This document shows, piece by piece, positions 54,648-64,000 of a stretch of 64,000 nt of DNA. Positions within the stretch are counted from its first letter, which is position 1. The number at the start of each line of letters is the position of its first letter. The notes beneath the pieces were generated by a model, which ran no database searches, was not told where the DNA came from, and saw only the letters and a list, made by a program, of their open reading frames with translations. The stretch is from Microcoleus sp. bin48.metabat.b7b8b9.023 (GTDB lineage: Bacteria; Cyanobacteriota; Cyanobacteriia; Cyanobacteriales; Microcoleaceae), in assembly GCF_013299185.1 (NCBI RefSeq), contig NZ_JAAFKG010000002.1, positions 65,370 to 129,369 of the forward strand, in the 5' to 3' direction. A program made the translations under genes and the position numbers.

Positions 54648-55943
54648 TTAGTTTTTGCCCGTAACGGACAATCCCTCTACAATTACAGATGGTGTGTGGC
54701 AAGAACCGTTCCACTCGGAGTCTCCTCCTAATTCTACCAATTGTTTGAGGACACTGTAGACGTTGCCGGCTACCATGGTGTCTTTGATTCTGCCGATTAT
54801 TTGACCTTTTTTGACTCTGTAGCCGAGATCGACGTTTATTGAAAAATCGCCGGAAATTCCGGCACTGCCGCCAAGCATTTGATCGATGACAATGCCGTCG
54901 TCTAATTGAGCGATTAAGTCAATTAACGATCGCTCTCCTGGCTTAATTAAAACATTAAACAAACTCGGCGTTGGATAGCTGCCCAAACCCGGGCGAAATC
55001 CGTTGCCGGTGGTGCCGCTTCCCAAGGCTCGACCGGTGGTGCGATCGGTATAAAATAGCTGCAATACTCCGCTGTTGATAAAGACGATCGCCCGAGTGGG
55101 AGTACCTTCGTCATCAAAAGGACAGCTATAGGGCCCGATATCCGGCTGCTGCGAGAGAGTGACAAGGGGCGATGTTACTTGTTGGCCCAATCGATCGTTC
55201 CAAGGAGAAGCGCCTTCGAGTACCTGTTTGCCATTCAACGCCGCACAGACAGTCCCCCACAGCAAATCGGCAGCTTTGGCTGTAAACAGTACCGGCACGC
55301 GGCCCGTGGCGGGGGCTACATTTTCTTTCGCCCATTCCAAACGCTGCAAAACCCGCTTGGCGCTGGTGGTTAAGTCGAGCTTGCCGCGTTCGGTTTCGCC
55401 ATCCCAAATGTTGAGGAAATCTTCGCCGCGGACTAATTCTGCTGACAAATAACCGCTGAGGGTGGTGTCGGTGTGGCTAGAATCCAAGCCTCTGGTGTTC
55501 AGCAAGCGGGTACTTTCAATTTCGCAGTCGAGCTCGGCGGTGCAGAGGCTTTCTGGATAGGCTTCGCGGACGATCGCGATCGCCTCTTTTCCCCAGTTTA
55601 CCAACTGTTCGGCTGGGACTGACACTCCGCGATCGGGATACACAACTTTGTCACCGGTGCCGAGTTCGATGGTTTCCGGTTCGTTGAGTTGCGAAAGTGC
55701 GATCGCGCGATCGACCAAAATCTGGGCTTCCACGGGCCCGTAGGCTACCGCCAAACCCGGCCGCCCGTCCCGCCACAGCCGCAGCGCAATGCCTTCTGCT
55801 TGGGCAGTTTCTAGCTGTTTGAGGCGGTTTGCTTCAAAAAATACCGGCCGCGAGAGCGATTGCGATTCCAATACCTCAGCAGCTTCGGCACCTGCTTTGG
55901 TGGCTAATTCTAGCAGTTGTTCTGCTGATTGGTGATTGGTCAT
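54648..55943 (-). CDS. tldE: TldE (PmbA), partner of TldD
   Basis: 431 aa from ATG 55943 (MTNHQSAEQL); the open frame runs to 56021 only through a GACAGTT heptamer array. TldE lacks the zinc motif of TldD and builds the other half of the heterodimeric protease. Typical blocks: ELVRGEDFLNIWDGETERG, GSGTTGNGFRPGLGSYPTPS, INVDLGYRVKKGQIIGRIKD. It lies 12 kb from tldD, on the other strand, so the two are expressed separately. Confidence 0.9.
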   Translation of the reverse strand: MTNHQSAEQLLELATKAGAEAAEVLESQSLSRPVFFEANRLKQLETAQAEGIALRLWRDGRPGLAVAYGPVEAQILVDRAIALSQLNEPETIELGTGDKVVYPDRGVSVPAEQLVNWGKEAIAIVREAYPESLCTAELDCEIESTRLLNTRGLDSSHTDTTLSGYLSAELVRGEDFLNIWDGETERGKLDLTTSAKRVLQRLEWAKENVAPATGRVPVLFTAKAADLLWGTVCAALNGKQVLEGASPWNDRLGQQVTSPLVTLSQQPDIGPYSCPFDDEGTPTRAIVFINSGVLQLFYTDRTTGRALGSGTTGNGFRPGLGSYPTPSLFNVLIKPGERSLIDLIAQLDDGIVIDQMLGGSAGISGDFSINVDLGYRVKKGQIIGRIKDTMVAGNVYSVLKQLVELGGDSEWNGSCHTPSVIVEGLSVTGKN

Positions 55944-55950
55944 TGTTGTA

Positions 55951-56019
55951 GTTGACAGTTGACAGTTGACAGTTGACAGTTGACAGTTGGCAGTTGGCAG
56001 TTGGCAGTTGACTGTTGTC
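55951..56019. repeat. GACAGTT heptamers before tldE
   Basis: About nine TTGACAG heptamers, three as TTGGCAG. The interspersed words TACCAATTACC (56040-56105) follow. Confidence 0.9.
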
Positions 56020-56159
56020 ATTTGTCATTGGAAGCAATTACCGATTGCCAATTACCAATTACCAATTAGCGATTACCGATTACCAATTACCAATTACCAA
56101 TTAGCGATTACCAAATTTTTGCCACCGATGCCAGATCGGTTATTGCCAAGCAATCGACT

Positions 56160-57054
<895 letters not shown>

Positions 57055-57371
57055 GCCGCGCTGTTAAAAATTAATCCTTTCTCATGTTACCTGACATCGG
57101 GCAAGTTTCTGATGAGTAAGAATTTAAGACTGATTTTCAATTGCGGGCGATCGCGCTTACCTAACTAAATTATGCCTCTGCCTACTTGGCGGGCGATCGC
57201 ACTTTCCCCAAAAATACCGCTATCCCTCGCCGCTTCCCATCCAAATTTCCGCAGCAGCACCCAACCGGACACATTAGCAATTCTGAGCATAACAGTTCCC
57301 CAGCAATCTCAACCCGCGATGTTTGTTAAACTTGTCTAAGCCAAGGAAAACTCAAACTATAGCTTGATGCG
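57055..57371. other. Intergenic, no clear content
   Basis: Contains HIP1-like GGGCGATCGCGC and GGGCGATCGCAC words and unique sequence. No gene, no strong hairpin. Confidence 0.5.
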
Positions 57372-58151
57372 ATGAGACAAATCATTCTCGAAAAGATTGT
57401 TTCTACCCTACAACCTTTAGATTTTGTTCTCGCTTTGTGGCAAGGAGGTTCAGCAGCCCACGGCTACACAGACGAATGATCATACCTCGATATTGCAGTG
57501 CTGGTTGCAGATAACTGCGTCGAACAAACGTTTGAGATTGTGGAAAAAACTATCGCCGAAATTGGTGAAATCGAACTCAAATATCGAGTTCAAGAACCTG
57601 CTTGGCACGGTCAATCCCAGTGCTTTTGGCGGCTCAAAGAAACTCCGCCGTTCTTGCTAATTGATTTTGCCGTTTTCCGGCGCAGCAGCCGCAACGATTT
57701 TCTAGAAATCGAGAGACACGGACAAGTCCCCATCGCCTTTGACAAAGCCAATCTAATTGTACCGCCTCATTTGGATACAAACAAGCATCTTGCCCAAATG
57801 CAAGCCAGATTCAACGAAATCACAATTCTTTTTGATTTGCTGCAACCTCTGGTCAAAAAAGAGATATATCGCGGTCATTTAGTAGATGCGATCGGCAATT
57901 ATCACAACTAGACGCTTTTACCCTTGGTCGAACTCTTGGGCACGATCTACCGTCCCCACAGATACGACTTTAAACTCAAATATTTCACCCGAGATTTTCC
58001 CCCCGCCATAGTCGATCGCGTTGCACCGCTTTTCTGCATTGCCAATCTGGAAGATTTGAGAGCAAAACAGCAAACAGCCGAGGCTTTATTTGCAGATACA
58101 TTACCGCAGGTAGAAGCTAAATTATACTCTAATACCAATTCTCAAAATTAG
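57372..58151 (+). pseudogene. Nucleotidyltransferase-like gene with two nonsense mutations
   Basis: From ATG 57372 one frame of 259 codons runs to TAG at 58149, interrupted by TGA (57474) and TAG (57909). The pieces join as GGSAAHGYTDE, stop, SYLDIAVLVADNC and so on; standard proteins read GSxxxGxxDxWSDxD. The stops are easily TGG to TGA and CAG to TAG. The second catalytic Asp is also changed (SYLD for SDLD). A minimal nucleotidyltransferase (aminoglycoside-type) is inferred. It is almost certainly dead. Confidence 0.8.
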
Positions 58152-58153
58152 TA

Positions 58154-58217
58154 GTAGGGTGCGTCAGCCACTTCTGGCTCCCATCTGAAAATTAGGCTAA
58201 TCGCTGACGCACCCTAC
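58154..58217. repeat. TAGGGTGCGTCAGC palindrome, copy 3
   Basis: Same family as 24268 and 35783, directly after the dead nucleotidyltransferase gene. The stretch 58218-58646 holds an ACCGCAGATGTCAGACAGAT repeat (also near 12220), CCCAACAACGTACCTCATCT (58537-58556), and no gene. Confidence 0.85.
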
Positions 58218-58646
58218 AATATCTTCGATCCTTCAACCGCAGATGTCAGACAGATAAACACAGATAAACGCAGATAATTTTAGGGTGTTTTCCGATTTTT
58301 GCAATAATAAGTTTATTATATTCTAATGCCAATTCTAAAAAGTAGGTAAACAGCACTACCGTGTCCTGCCCAGTGATAGCCAATAAAGCTCTGCAATTTG
58401 CCACGCAGATCGCGAACAGGGCAAGACCAGTTTATCTAGGTAATATGGAAGTTTTAACAATTGGCATCAAATTTAGGATTGTAGCAATATACTGTCAATC
58501 TTGTGCAAGAATATCCTATTAAACCTAGAGGGCTGAAGCCCAACAACGTACCTCATCTTTTTGAGAACCGCTATAACCTAAAGTGCTAAAGATTTCGTCC
58601 CTAAAGCGATTAATATAGCAGTAGCAACCTTAAATATTAACATCCC

Positions 58647-59369
58647 ATGACAAAACTCAGCGTCAACATCAACAGAATCGCCCTGCTCAGAAACTCTAGA
58701 AATATCGGCATTCCCAGCGTTACCGAAGCTGCAAAAACAGTAATCGCCGCCGGAGCTCACGGCGTCACAGTCCATCCCCGCCCCGACGAAAGACACATCA
58801 AAGCTGCCGATGTTTACGACTTAGCTAAAATGCTAACCGTCGAGTTCAACATCGAAGGAAATCCGTTTCAACCTCCTTTTATGGATATAGTTTGCGATGT
58901 CAAACCTGCTCAGTGTACCTTAGTGCCGGATGCTCCCGATGTGCTCACCTCGGATAGCGGTTGGAATATTCCGGAAAATCGCGATCGCCTGTTACCAATT
59001 ATTGAAAAATTAAAAGACAACGGCATCAGAGTCAGCTTGTTTATGGACGCAGATGCTGCTCTCATGCCCCTAGCCAAAGAAGTTGGAGCAGACCGAGTAG
59101 AGCTGTACACGGAACCCTATGCAACTGCTTTTCGTGAAGGGAATGTAGAATCTGTTTTTCAAGAGTATGTTTTAGCAGCTAAAGCGGCTCAATCTGTAGG
59201 TTTGGGAGTGAATGCCGGACACGATCTAAATTTGGAAAATTTAGCTAAGTTTTGCTCTATTCCTAATATACTAGAAGTCTCGATCGGTCACGCTTTAATT
59301 GCGGAAGCGCTAGAAATGGGCTTGTCCAATACGGTAAAAGCTTACCTAAAAATTCTCTCAGGTTCGTAG
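58647..59369 (+). CDS. pdxJ: Pyridoxine 5'-phosphate synthase
   Basis: 240 aa, the family length. Condenses 1-deoxyxylulose-5-phosphate with 3-amino-2-oxopropyl phosphate to make vitamin B6. TIM barrel with KLSVNINRIALLRNSR, AGAHGVTVHPRPDERHI (catalytic His), FNIEGNP (catalytic Glu), VELYTEPYA, GLGVNAGHDLNLENL and EVSIGHALI (catalytic His). All catalytic residues are present. ATG 58647. It stands alone. Confidence 0.97.
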   Translation: MTKLSVNINRIALLRNSRNIGIPSVTEAAKTVIAAGAHGVTVHPRPDERHIKAADVYDLAKMLTVEFNIEGNPFQPPFMDIVCDVKPAQCTLVPDAPDVLTSDSGWNIPENRDRLLPIIEKLKDNGIRVSLFMDADAALMPLAKEVGADRVELYTEPYATAFREGNVESVFQEYVLAAKAAQSVGLGVNAGHDLNLENLAKFCSIPNILEVSIGHALIAEALEMGLSNTVKAYLKILSGS

Positions 59370-59939
59370 TACAAATAAACCTGGCGTGGCAGGGCTAGTT
59401 TTGCACAAAAATCATGACTAAACCTGCCCCTGGTATGTACAAAGCATACGAGCTTGTCGTTGTGGACTGCGCGATTCTGGGCAAATTAATAGCGGGAATG
59501 TGCGATCGCCCTGCACCCTAAAAGCCGATCGCCCTCGCACAAGGTAACAGTAGAGACCGCAGTCAGGGGTGTCAAGGGCATTTTGGTGGTAGCAATACCA
59601 ATCCGGAAGCCCAGACACCGAGTTTTTTGGGTGCAGGCATTTTTTTACCCATATCCTTGGAAAAAACTTTAATTTTCCTTAACCCAATTGCTGAAATTCT
59701 CAACGATACTATGCGTAGGCAGTATCATTAAAATGTCCCGAGAAATGTCCCGACAAATTGAGGCTACTACTTAGCTCCCGCACTACCAATCTGCTACCAA
59801 CAGTTTTGTGCAAGTACGGGATATTTACCTGTATCCTAGATGCTGCTGTAGCCAAGTGTGCGATCGCGCTTACTTAATCCGGTGCAAACAGGCAAACACA
59901 AGTAACCATATACAACTCCTTACCCCTGCCAAGTGCGAC
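59370..59939. other. Intergenic, no gene
   Basis: Two HIP1-like octamer clusters and a short inverted repeat GATACT..CAGTATC (59705-59726). The frames within were not convincing. Confidence 0.5.
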
Positions 59940-60734
59940 ATGAAAAAACTAATTTTACTGACTGGAATGCTACTCATGATGACGGCAAAATCCGTATTTG
60001 CCAGCCCTGTAGCCCCCAAATTTGAACCGAGCGAGCGGATGGCCGCTGCGGAAATTACACAAACTGTTAATACACCCGTTACTTCGACCCTAGTTGCTAA
60101 GCAAGAACCGATCGAGCCAACGTCAGTTACCCCAGCCCCGGTTGCTAAGCTAGAGCCGATCGAGCGAATGTCAACCTCGGAAATTCGAGCCACCATCAGC
60201 CAACCAACCACCTATATTTTTGAAGGCGTCAAAGGGCGAGAACTCACACTCTCGCTGTGGGCGGGAAAACTGACAGCCCAACTGTACAGCCCCAACGGTC
60301 AAAATCTGGGAGTTGTTGACAAAAGTGACAATCAGTGGATAGGTCAGTTGCCAGAGTCCGGCATTTACCGCGTGCGAGTTACTCCCAAAGGTGAGACTAG
60401 CGCCTTCGTACTCGAACGCGACTTTAACGCCAAGTGGACTTATAGGCCCGATCGCGCACTTCCCATAGCATACGGGGAAACAGAAGCCACAGTTAGGCTC
60501 AAAATGTCCGGCTACCAAATCCAGCCCCTGACAGTTCCCGGAAAACAGGGACAGACAATCACGGTGAATGCTAGCAACAAAAATCTCGATGTGGCGATCG
60601 AATCTCCATCGGGACAACTCCTAGATCAAGGCGAAGGTCAAACTTTTGCTCAACTCCCCGAGTCTGGCACCTACAAGGTGCTGATAGTTGCCAACAGGCC
60701 AGTTAAATCCTCGATCAGAGTTGCGGTGCGATAG
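59940..60734 (+). CDS. Exported protein with PPC-like repeats
   Basis: 264 aa from ATG 59940 (MKKLILLTGMLLMMTA); the open frame to 59808 has no support. Signal peptide cut near SVFA-SPV. A Pro/Glu-rich linker repeats LEPIERMSTSEI-like words (KFEPSERMAAAEI, KLEPIERM). Then two beta-rich domains reading TLSLWAGKLTAQLYSPNGQN, GQLPESGIYRVRV and ITVNASNKNLDVAIESPSGQ, AQLPESGTYKVLI, the pattern of bacterial pre-peptidase C-terminal (PPC) domains. No protease part. Likely periplasmic, function unknown. Confidence 0.75.
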   Translation: MKKLILLTGMLLMMTAKSVFASPVAPKFEPSERMAAAEITQTVNTPVTSTLVAKQEPIEPTSVTPAPVAKLEPIERMSTSEIRATISQPTTYIFEGVKGRELTLSLWAGKLTAQLYSPNGQNLGVVDKSDNQWIGQLPESGIYRVRVTPKGETSAFVLERDFNAKWTYRPDRALPIAYGETEATVRLKMSGYQIQPLTVPGKQGQTITVNASNKNLDVAIESPSGQLLDQGEGQTFAQLPESGTYKVLIVANRPVKSSIRVAVR

Positions 60735-60847
60735 ATCGAGATAGATAGAAAAAACATTCTTGAGGGCGATCGAAATTTCCCTCGCCCAACCACAAAAGCT
60801 CGCCCGAAACGCGATCTTTTTTTTGCCTAAAATCAACCGCTAAAGAA

Positions 60848-60957
60848 TGATATCATGTCCGTTTGTAGTGCGGACTTCAGTCCGCTTTATGCTGCGGACA
60901 CTCCCGACGCACTACAAACAGTTTTTGTGATGGTAATCAACCGGACATCATATGATT
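60848..60957. repeat. Nested inverted repeat
   Basis: Outer arms TATCATGTCCG and CGGACATCATATGA enclose the palindrome TTTGTAGTGCGGACTTCAG (60863) with complement GCACTACAAAC. Two families nested in each other. Confidence 0.65.
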
Positions 60958-60999
60958 CATCAAGATTTGTACGGGTAGTGGATGGTGCGTGCCTACCCC

Positions 61000-61358
61000 C
61001 CTATCTATCGAGGCAACCTATGGTGGTTTTATTGTCAGGATAGGAAATATTAAACTACCAAATTAGATGCGCTTACCCTGGCAGTTGGGCCAAGGTACGT
61101 TGTTGCGCTTAAGCGCTCTTTCCTAATATTATAAAGAGCGCTTAAGCGCAACTACGTACCTAATTTGTCTGATGACTATAACACCACCCTGCCTATCTAT
61201 CGGGGCAACCTAGGGCGGTTTTATTGTCACTATAGGAAATATCAAACTACCAAAAGTATCGCTCAAAGGTGGGCTGGCAGTTTGACCTATGTACGTAGTT
61301 GCGATCTTTGCACTCTTTCCTAATATTATAAAGAGCGCTTAAGCGCAACAACGTACCT
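61000..61358. repeat. Tandem segment pair with GGTACGT palindromes
   Basis: Two similar ~160-bp units: CTATCTATCGAGGCAACCTA (61000) and CTATCTATCGGGGCAACCTA (61191), each followed by GGTTTTATTGTCA, AAACTACCAAA and a palindrome (61093-61161, 61289-61358). The second palindrome ends 23 bp from the TPR stop codon at 61381. Confidence 0.8.
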
Positions 61359-61380
61359 ATGACAACTGTCAACTGAATTC

Positions 61381-62403
61381 TCAACCTTGAATCAGCGCTG
61401 CAAAACGTTCTTGTTTCCAAATGCAGCTTAAATCGGAGTCAGCTACAGCTAATTCTCGGTATAAATTAGGCATAAACTCCACAGCCCGCTGCAAATTGTC
61501 AAGGGCCAAATCAGCAAAGCCCAGCAGTGCATAACAGCAAGCTTGATTGTAAAAAGCGTTAGCAAAATCAGGATTGATTTCTAAGGTAGTTTCATAGCAA
61601 GCGATCGCCTCCGAATAGCTACCTTGCTGCGCCAATTCCACACCTCGATTGTACCAAATCAAATAATCTTCAAAGATACATTCTGATGTGGGAGTGAACT
61701 TGGCATTTTTTTGATTTAAACCGACTAATTTTTGCAAAGCAATTCGTCGCTCGCCTACAGCTTCGGCTCTGCCCGGTTTCAGAGCGATCGATCGACTAAA
61801 ACTAGCCACTGCTTGCTTGTAAAGTCCCATGGAGTTGGCAGCTAGACCGCGATTGTACCAAGCCTTCGCATCATCTGGGTTAAACTCGATCGCGCGATCG
61901 AAACTGTTGAGCGCCTGATAGTAAAGCTTTAGTTCCAACAGAGCATTTCCTCGGTTGTACCACGCCCAAGGCGCCTCTGGGTGCAAACTCAAAGAGCGAT
62001 CGAAACTCAGAACCGCCTTATGGTAAAGCCGCATATCGATCAGCGTCAGTCCCCGGTTGTGCCAAATACTCGCCGCATATGGGTTGAACTCCAGAGCCCT
62101 GTCAAAACTGTTAAGAGCCTCCAAAGGGCGGCCCAACTTTCCTAAAGCAATAGCCCGGTTGTGCCAGCCAAAGCTCGCATCCGGCTGCACCGCCAAGGCT
62201 TCATCAAAACTCGAAAGCGCCTCTAAATGTCGTTCTAAGTTGCCCAAAGCCATACCTCGCCCGAACCAAGCCTTATAATGATCCGATTGCAAGTTCACAG
62301 CTCTGTCAAAATTCGCCAGAGCACTATCATGATCGTTAGCTTCGAGGTGGCGCGAACCCAGATGATAATACCAAGCTGCTTCCAAGTTTTGAATTAAGTT
62401 CAT
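61381..62403 (-). CDS. TPR protein
   Basis: 340 aa, almost all tetratricopeptide repeats: about six consecutive units (residues 10-215, each like AWYNRGNALLELKLYYQALN) and two more after a short linker (about 240-310). The ending LYRELAVADSDLSCIWKQER is typical of this cyanobacterial TPR type. No signal peptide or membrane helix, so cytoplasmic. TPRs bind protein partners; the target is unknown. A repeat tract follows the stop codon. Confidence 0.85.
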   Translation of the reverse strand: MNLIQNLEAAWYYHLGSRHLEANDHDSALANFDRAVNLQSDHYKAWFGRGMALGNLERHLEALSSFDEALAVQPDASFGWHNRAIALGKLGRPLEALNSFDRALEFNPYAASIWHNRGLTLIDMRLYHKAVLSFDRSLSLHPEAPWAWYNRGNALLELKLYYQALNSFDRAIEFNPDDAKAWYNRGLAANSMGLYKQAVASFSRSIALKPGRAEAVGERRIALQKLVGLNQKNAKFTPTSECIFEDYLIWYNRGVELAQQGSYSEAIACYETTLEINPDFANAFYNQACCYALLGFADLALDNLQRAVEFMPNLYRELAVADSDLSCIWKQERFAALIQG

Positions 62404-62647
62404 AATATTTTTGCATCTATCTTAGGGATGATTCTACACAAAAAATGCCCGAGCTTCATCTGTAATTTCACTAAAAATTAGAAAATTTTGATACAGGGCG
62501 ATCGCCCGTACAAACTGCTAGCGACAACCTCAACAATTGGCGGCTGAAACAGAGTAATTTCCTCCGATTAAATGCTTTTTCAGCTAACCACACTCATCGC
62601 TGGTTGGAGGTGCTGCAAATCTCAGGCTGGCGCGAGTCACGCAACTA

Positions 62648-62786
62648 TTACCAGAAAGAATTGGTTGAAAGTCGTAACCCTTTGAGGGAGAAATTACGAT
62701 CGGACTATTTATTACCCCAATCCTCGCACTTCTAAGTAGAGGTCGCTATCAAACTGTCAACTGTCAACTGTCAACTGTCAACTGTT
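62648..62786. repeat. 137-bp interspersed repeat, copy 2
   Basis: Starts TTACCAGAAAGAATTGGTTG like 34569-34705 and ends in the AACTGTC heptamers plus AACTGTTAAAC. The stretch 62404-62647 has no gene. Confidence 0.7.
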
Positions 62787-62869
62787 AAACGCATCCAAAA
62801 TTAGGTTTGCAATTACACTAAGAGTGCAAATCTCGTAGTTCCAATAGCTCCAACTTCTGCTTAGCAAAT

Positions 62870-63232
62870 TCAAGCAACCACAACCACTGTTTGAGCAGTC
62901 TCGCTCAGCAACAACCTGCCTGAAGCATCAATACTAAAATCCTTCCCCAGCACAAAACCCTTGCCCATCAAGCGCTTGCAAACAACCAGCGCCGTAATGC
63001 GACGAATTTCTTCCATCACGTCAGCAGGAATCAAATAACTCAAACTCCAGATCACCGACTCACAGTCAGACCAAATCAAGCGCTCAATACTGACAATCAT
63101 CAAAGCAGCTACGCTGTCTGTTGACAGCCGCCCTCTGAGATCTGCAATCAAATCTTTACCAATTAAGCTATTGCGAGTCATCATCGCTCTAGCCATCTTT
63201 CCAATTTCTTGTTCGAGTTCTAAATGATTCAT
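62870..63232 (-). CDS. Hypothetical protein, possibly cyanobacteria-specific
   Basis: 120 aa from ATG 63232 (MNHLELEQEIGKM); a GTG three codons earlier is possible. Soluble, mixed helical, without known motif: RNSLIGKDLIADLRGRLSTD, IWSLSYLIPADVMEEIRRIT, GKGFVLGKDFSIDASGRLLL. No strong ribosome binding site. It lies alone between a repeat-rich stretch and the deoC start. Coding is supported by length and lack of an opposing gene. Confidence 0.65.
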   Translation of the reverse strand: MNHLELEQEIGKMARAMMTRNSLIGKDLIADLRGRLSTDSVAALMIVSIERLIWSDCESVIWSLSYLIPADVMEEIRRITALVVCKRLMGKGFVLGKDFSIDASGRLLLSETAQTVVVVA

Positions 63233-63533
63233 GCTTGGCACGGGCTGTTATGTTTTTAAAGCACTAATCGGAGTAAAAACAGTGACTGCTACCAGGCTCT
63301 GCTCTAGACTAGCTGACGCAGGCTCTACCACAACTCCTTTTAACAAAGTATACCTAAAGAAAGATTAAAAATGTATCTAAAGGCAGATACTAAAATTTAT
63401 TTTTTTTGTCATAAATGGATGAACCAATTCCCACAATAGTTGGTCTGAGCAGCAACTCAGAGCCTGAGGCAAGTTAAGAATTGGTAAATTCGATACATAA
63501 TAAAGATGTAGTTGCTTCGGAGAAAAAACAGCA
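63233..63533. other. Intergenic upstream of deoC
   Basis: No gene. AT-rich; GGAG at 63519-63522 serves as a deoC ribosome binding site. Confidence 0.5.
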
Positions 63534-64000
63534 ATGGCTGCACAAGGGCCAGATATCGATATTGCCCCCTATATCGACCACGCCCTCATCGATCCGGGCG
63601 CCACTCCCGAGCAAGTAGAACACTGCTGCCAACAAGCAGAAAGATTTGGGTTTGCCACAGTTTGCGTGTATCCCGCCTACGTGCGACAAGCGGTAAGTCT
63701 TCTGCACGGCACAAAGCCAAAAGTTTCGACAGTCATAGGTTTTCCCACGGGAGCAACCACATCAGCAGTCAAACTCTACGAAGCTCTAGAAGCGGCAGAC
63801 AGCGGAGCCGTTGAGTTAGATGTCTCGGTCAATTTAGGATTGTTGAAAGCCGGAAAAAGCGACGAATTTCACCGGGAATTGGCCGAAATTTGCGAAGAAA
63901 CCGGACTAACTATCAAGGCAATTATCGAATGCTCGATGCTTTCTGATGAGGAAAAACAATTAGCGGCTGAGCTTTGCATGGAGGCGGGCGCCGTTTATAT
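63534..64000 (+). CDS. deoC: Deoxyribose-phosphate aldolase, cut by the window end
   Basis: ATG 63534, open to the last base, 155 codons visible out of about 220-230. A TIM-barrel class I aldolase that splits 2-deoxyribose-5-phosphate to acetaldehyde and glyceraldehyde-3-phosphate. Visible blocks: [86 protein letters not shown]. The Schiff-base Lys lies beyond the window end. GGAG upstream fits the start. Confidence 0.92.
   Translation, partial: MAAQGPDIDIAPYIDHALIDPGATPEQVEHCCQQAERFGFATVCVYPAYVRQAVSLLHGTKPKVSTVIGFPTGATTSAVKLYEALEAADSGAVELDVSVNLGLLKAGKSDEFHRELAEICEETGLTIKAIIECSMLSDEEKQLAAELCMEAGAVY

Noticed and set aside
55944-56021. N-terminal extension of TldE
   Set aside because: Same reason: GACAGTT heptamers read in frame.

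Overview
The window reads as chromosomal DNA of a cyanobacterium, most likely a filamentous non-heterocystous one of the Microcoleus/Oscillatoria/Phormidium kind. The evidence is an allophycocyanin beta-18 gene (apcF), the complex I subunit ndhD, a Tab2/Atab2-family gene, minC-minD-minE in one run, a canonical NtcA-activated glnA promoter, very frequent HIP1-type octamers (GCGATCGC), and many families of short interspersed repeats. The lineage is inferred from gene content, not from a marker gene. No rRNA, tRNA or CRISPR array was recognised.

Layout. 0-8.5 kb: DUF1232 membrane protein, SPFH-FHA protein, glnA divergent from apcF, tlyA, a membrane protein. 8.6-13.5 kb: two tandem dynamin-like/DUF697 GTPases and pfkA. 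13.5-21.3 kb: two TnpB elements (the second frameshifted) around small genes, an ISAs1 transposase relic, a pilT-type ATPase and a DUF58 protein. 21.4-24 kb: minE, minD, minC on the minus strand. 24.4-28.3 kb: ADP-ribosylglycohydrolase, DUF4079 protein, ndhD. 28.9-34.2 kb: HTH-NB-ARC STAND ATPase, a third TnpB of a divergent type, an ABC exporter. 34.8-40.6 kb: DUF1361 protein and a giant CHASE/multi-PAS/GAF histidine kinase. 41-47 kb: tldD, a 49-aa gene, bioF, a DHH phosphoesterase, a glycosyltransferase pair. 47.9-57 kb: a ClC-CBS-USP transporter, TPR proteins, HAD dehalogenase, an SGNH hydrolase with an extra domain, tldE/pmbA, Tab2. 57-64 kb: a dead nucleotidyltransferase, pdxJ, an exported PPC-like protein, a TPR protein, a hypothetical protein, and deoC cut by the window end.

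Most genes are housekeeping and stand alone or in pairs. The partners tldD and tldE lie 12 kb apart on opposite strands; both subunits are needed for the TldD/TldE protease. The nitrogen-linked glnA carries a textbook NtcA box and -10 element.

The most unusual content is the repeat landscape. (i) A MITE with CAATACGGTTNACTTAA termini makes 10-bp target duplications; two insertions with exact duplications are visible, and a third copy sits exactly at the truncation point of a TPR gene. (ii) Palindromic mini-repeats have inserted in frame inside at least two proteins (a GTPase and an NB-ARC ATPase) and probably a third (TlyA); one family also sits in the glnA leader. (iii) A GGTACGTAGTTGCGC palindrome/array family lies within 0-25 bp of stop codons of minus-strand genes at four loci. 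(iv) Three different TnpB genes occur without any TnpA; one lacks the zinc finger and the usual RuvC glutamate.
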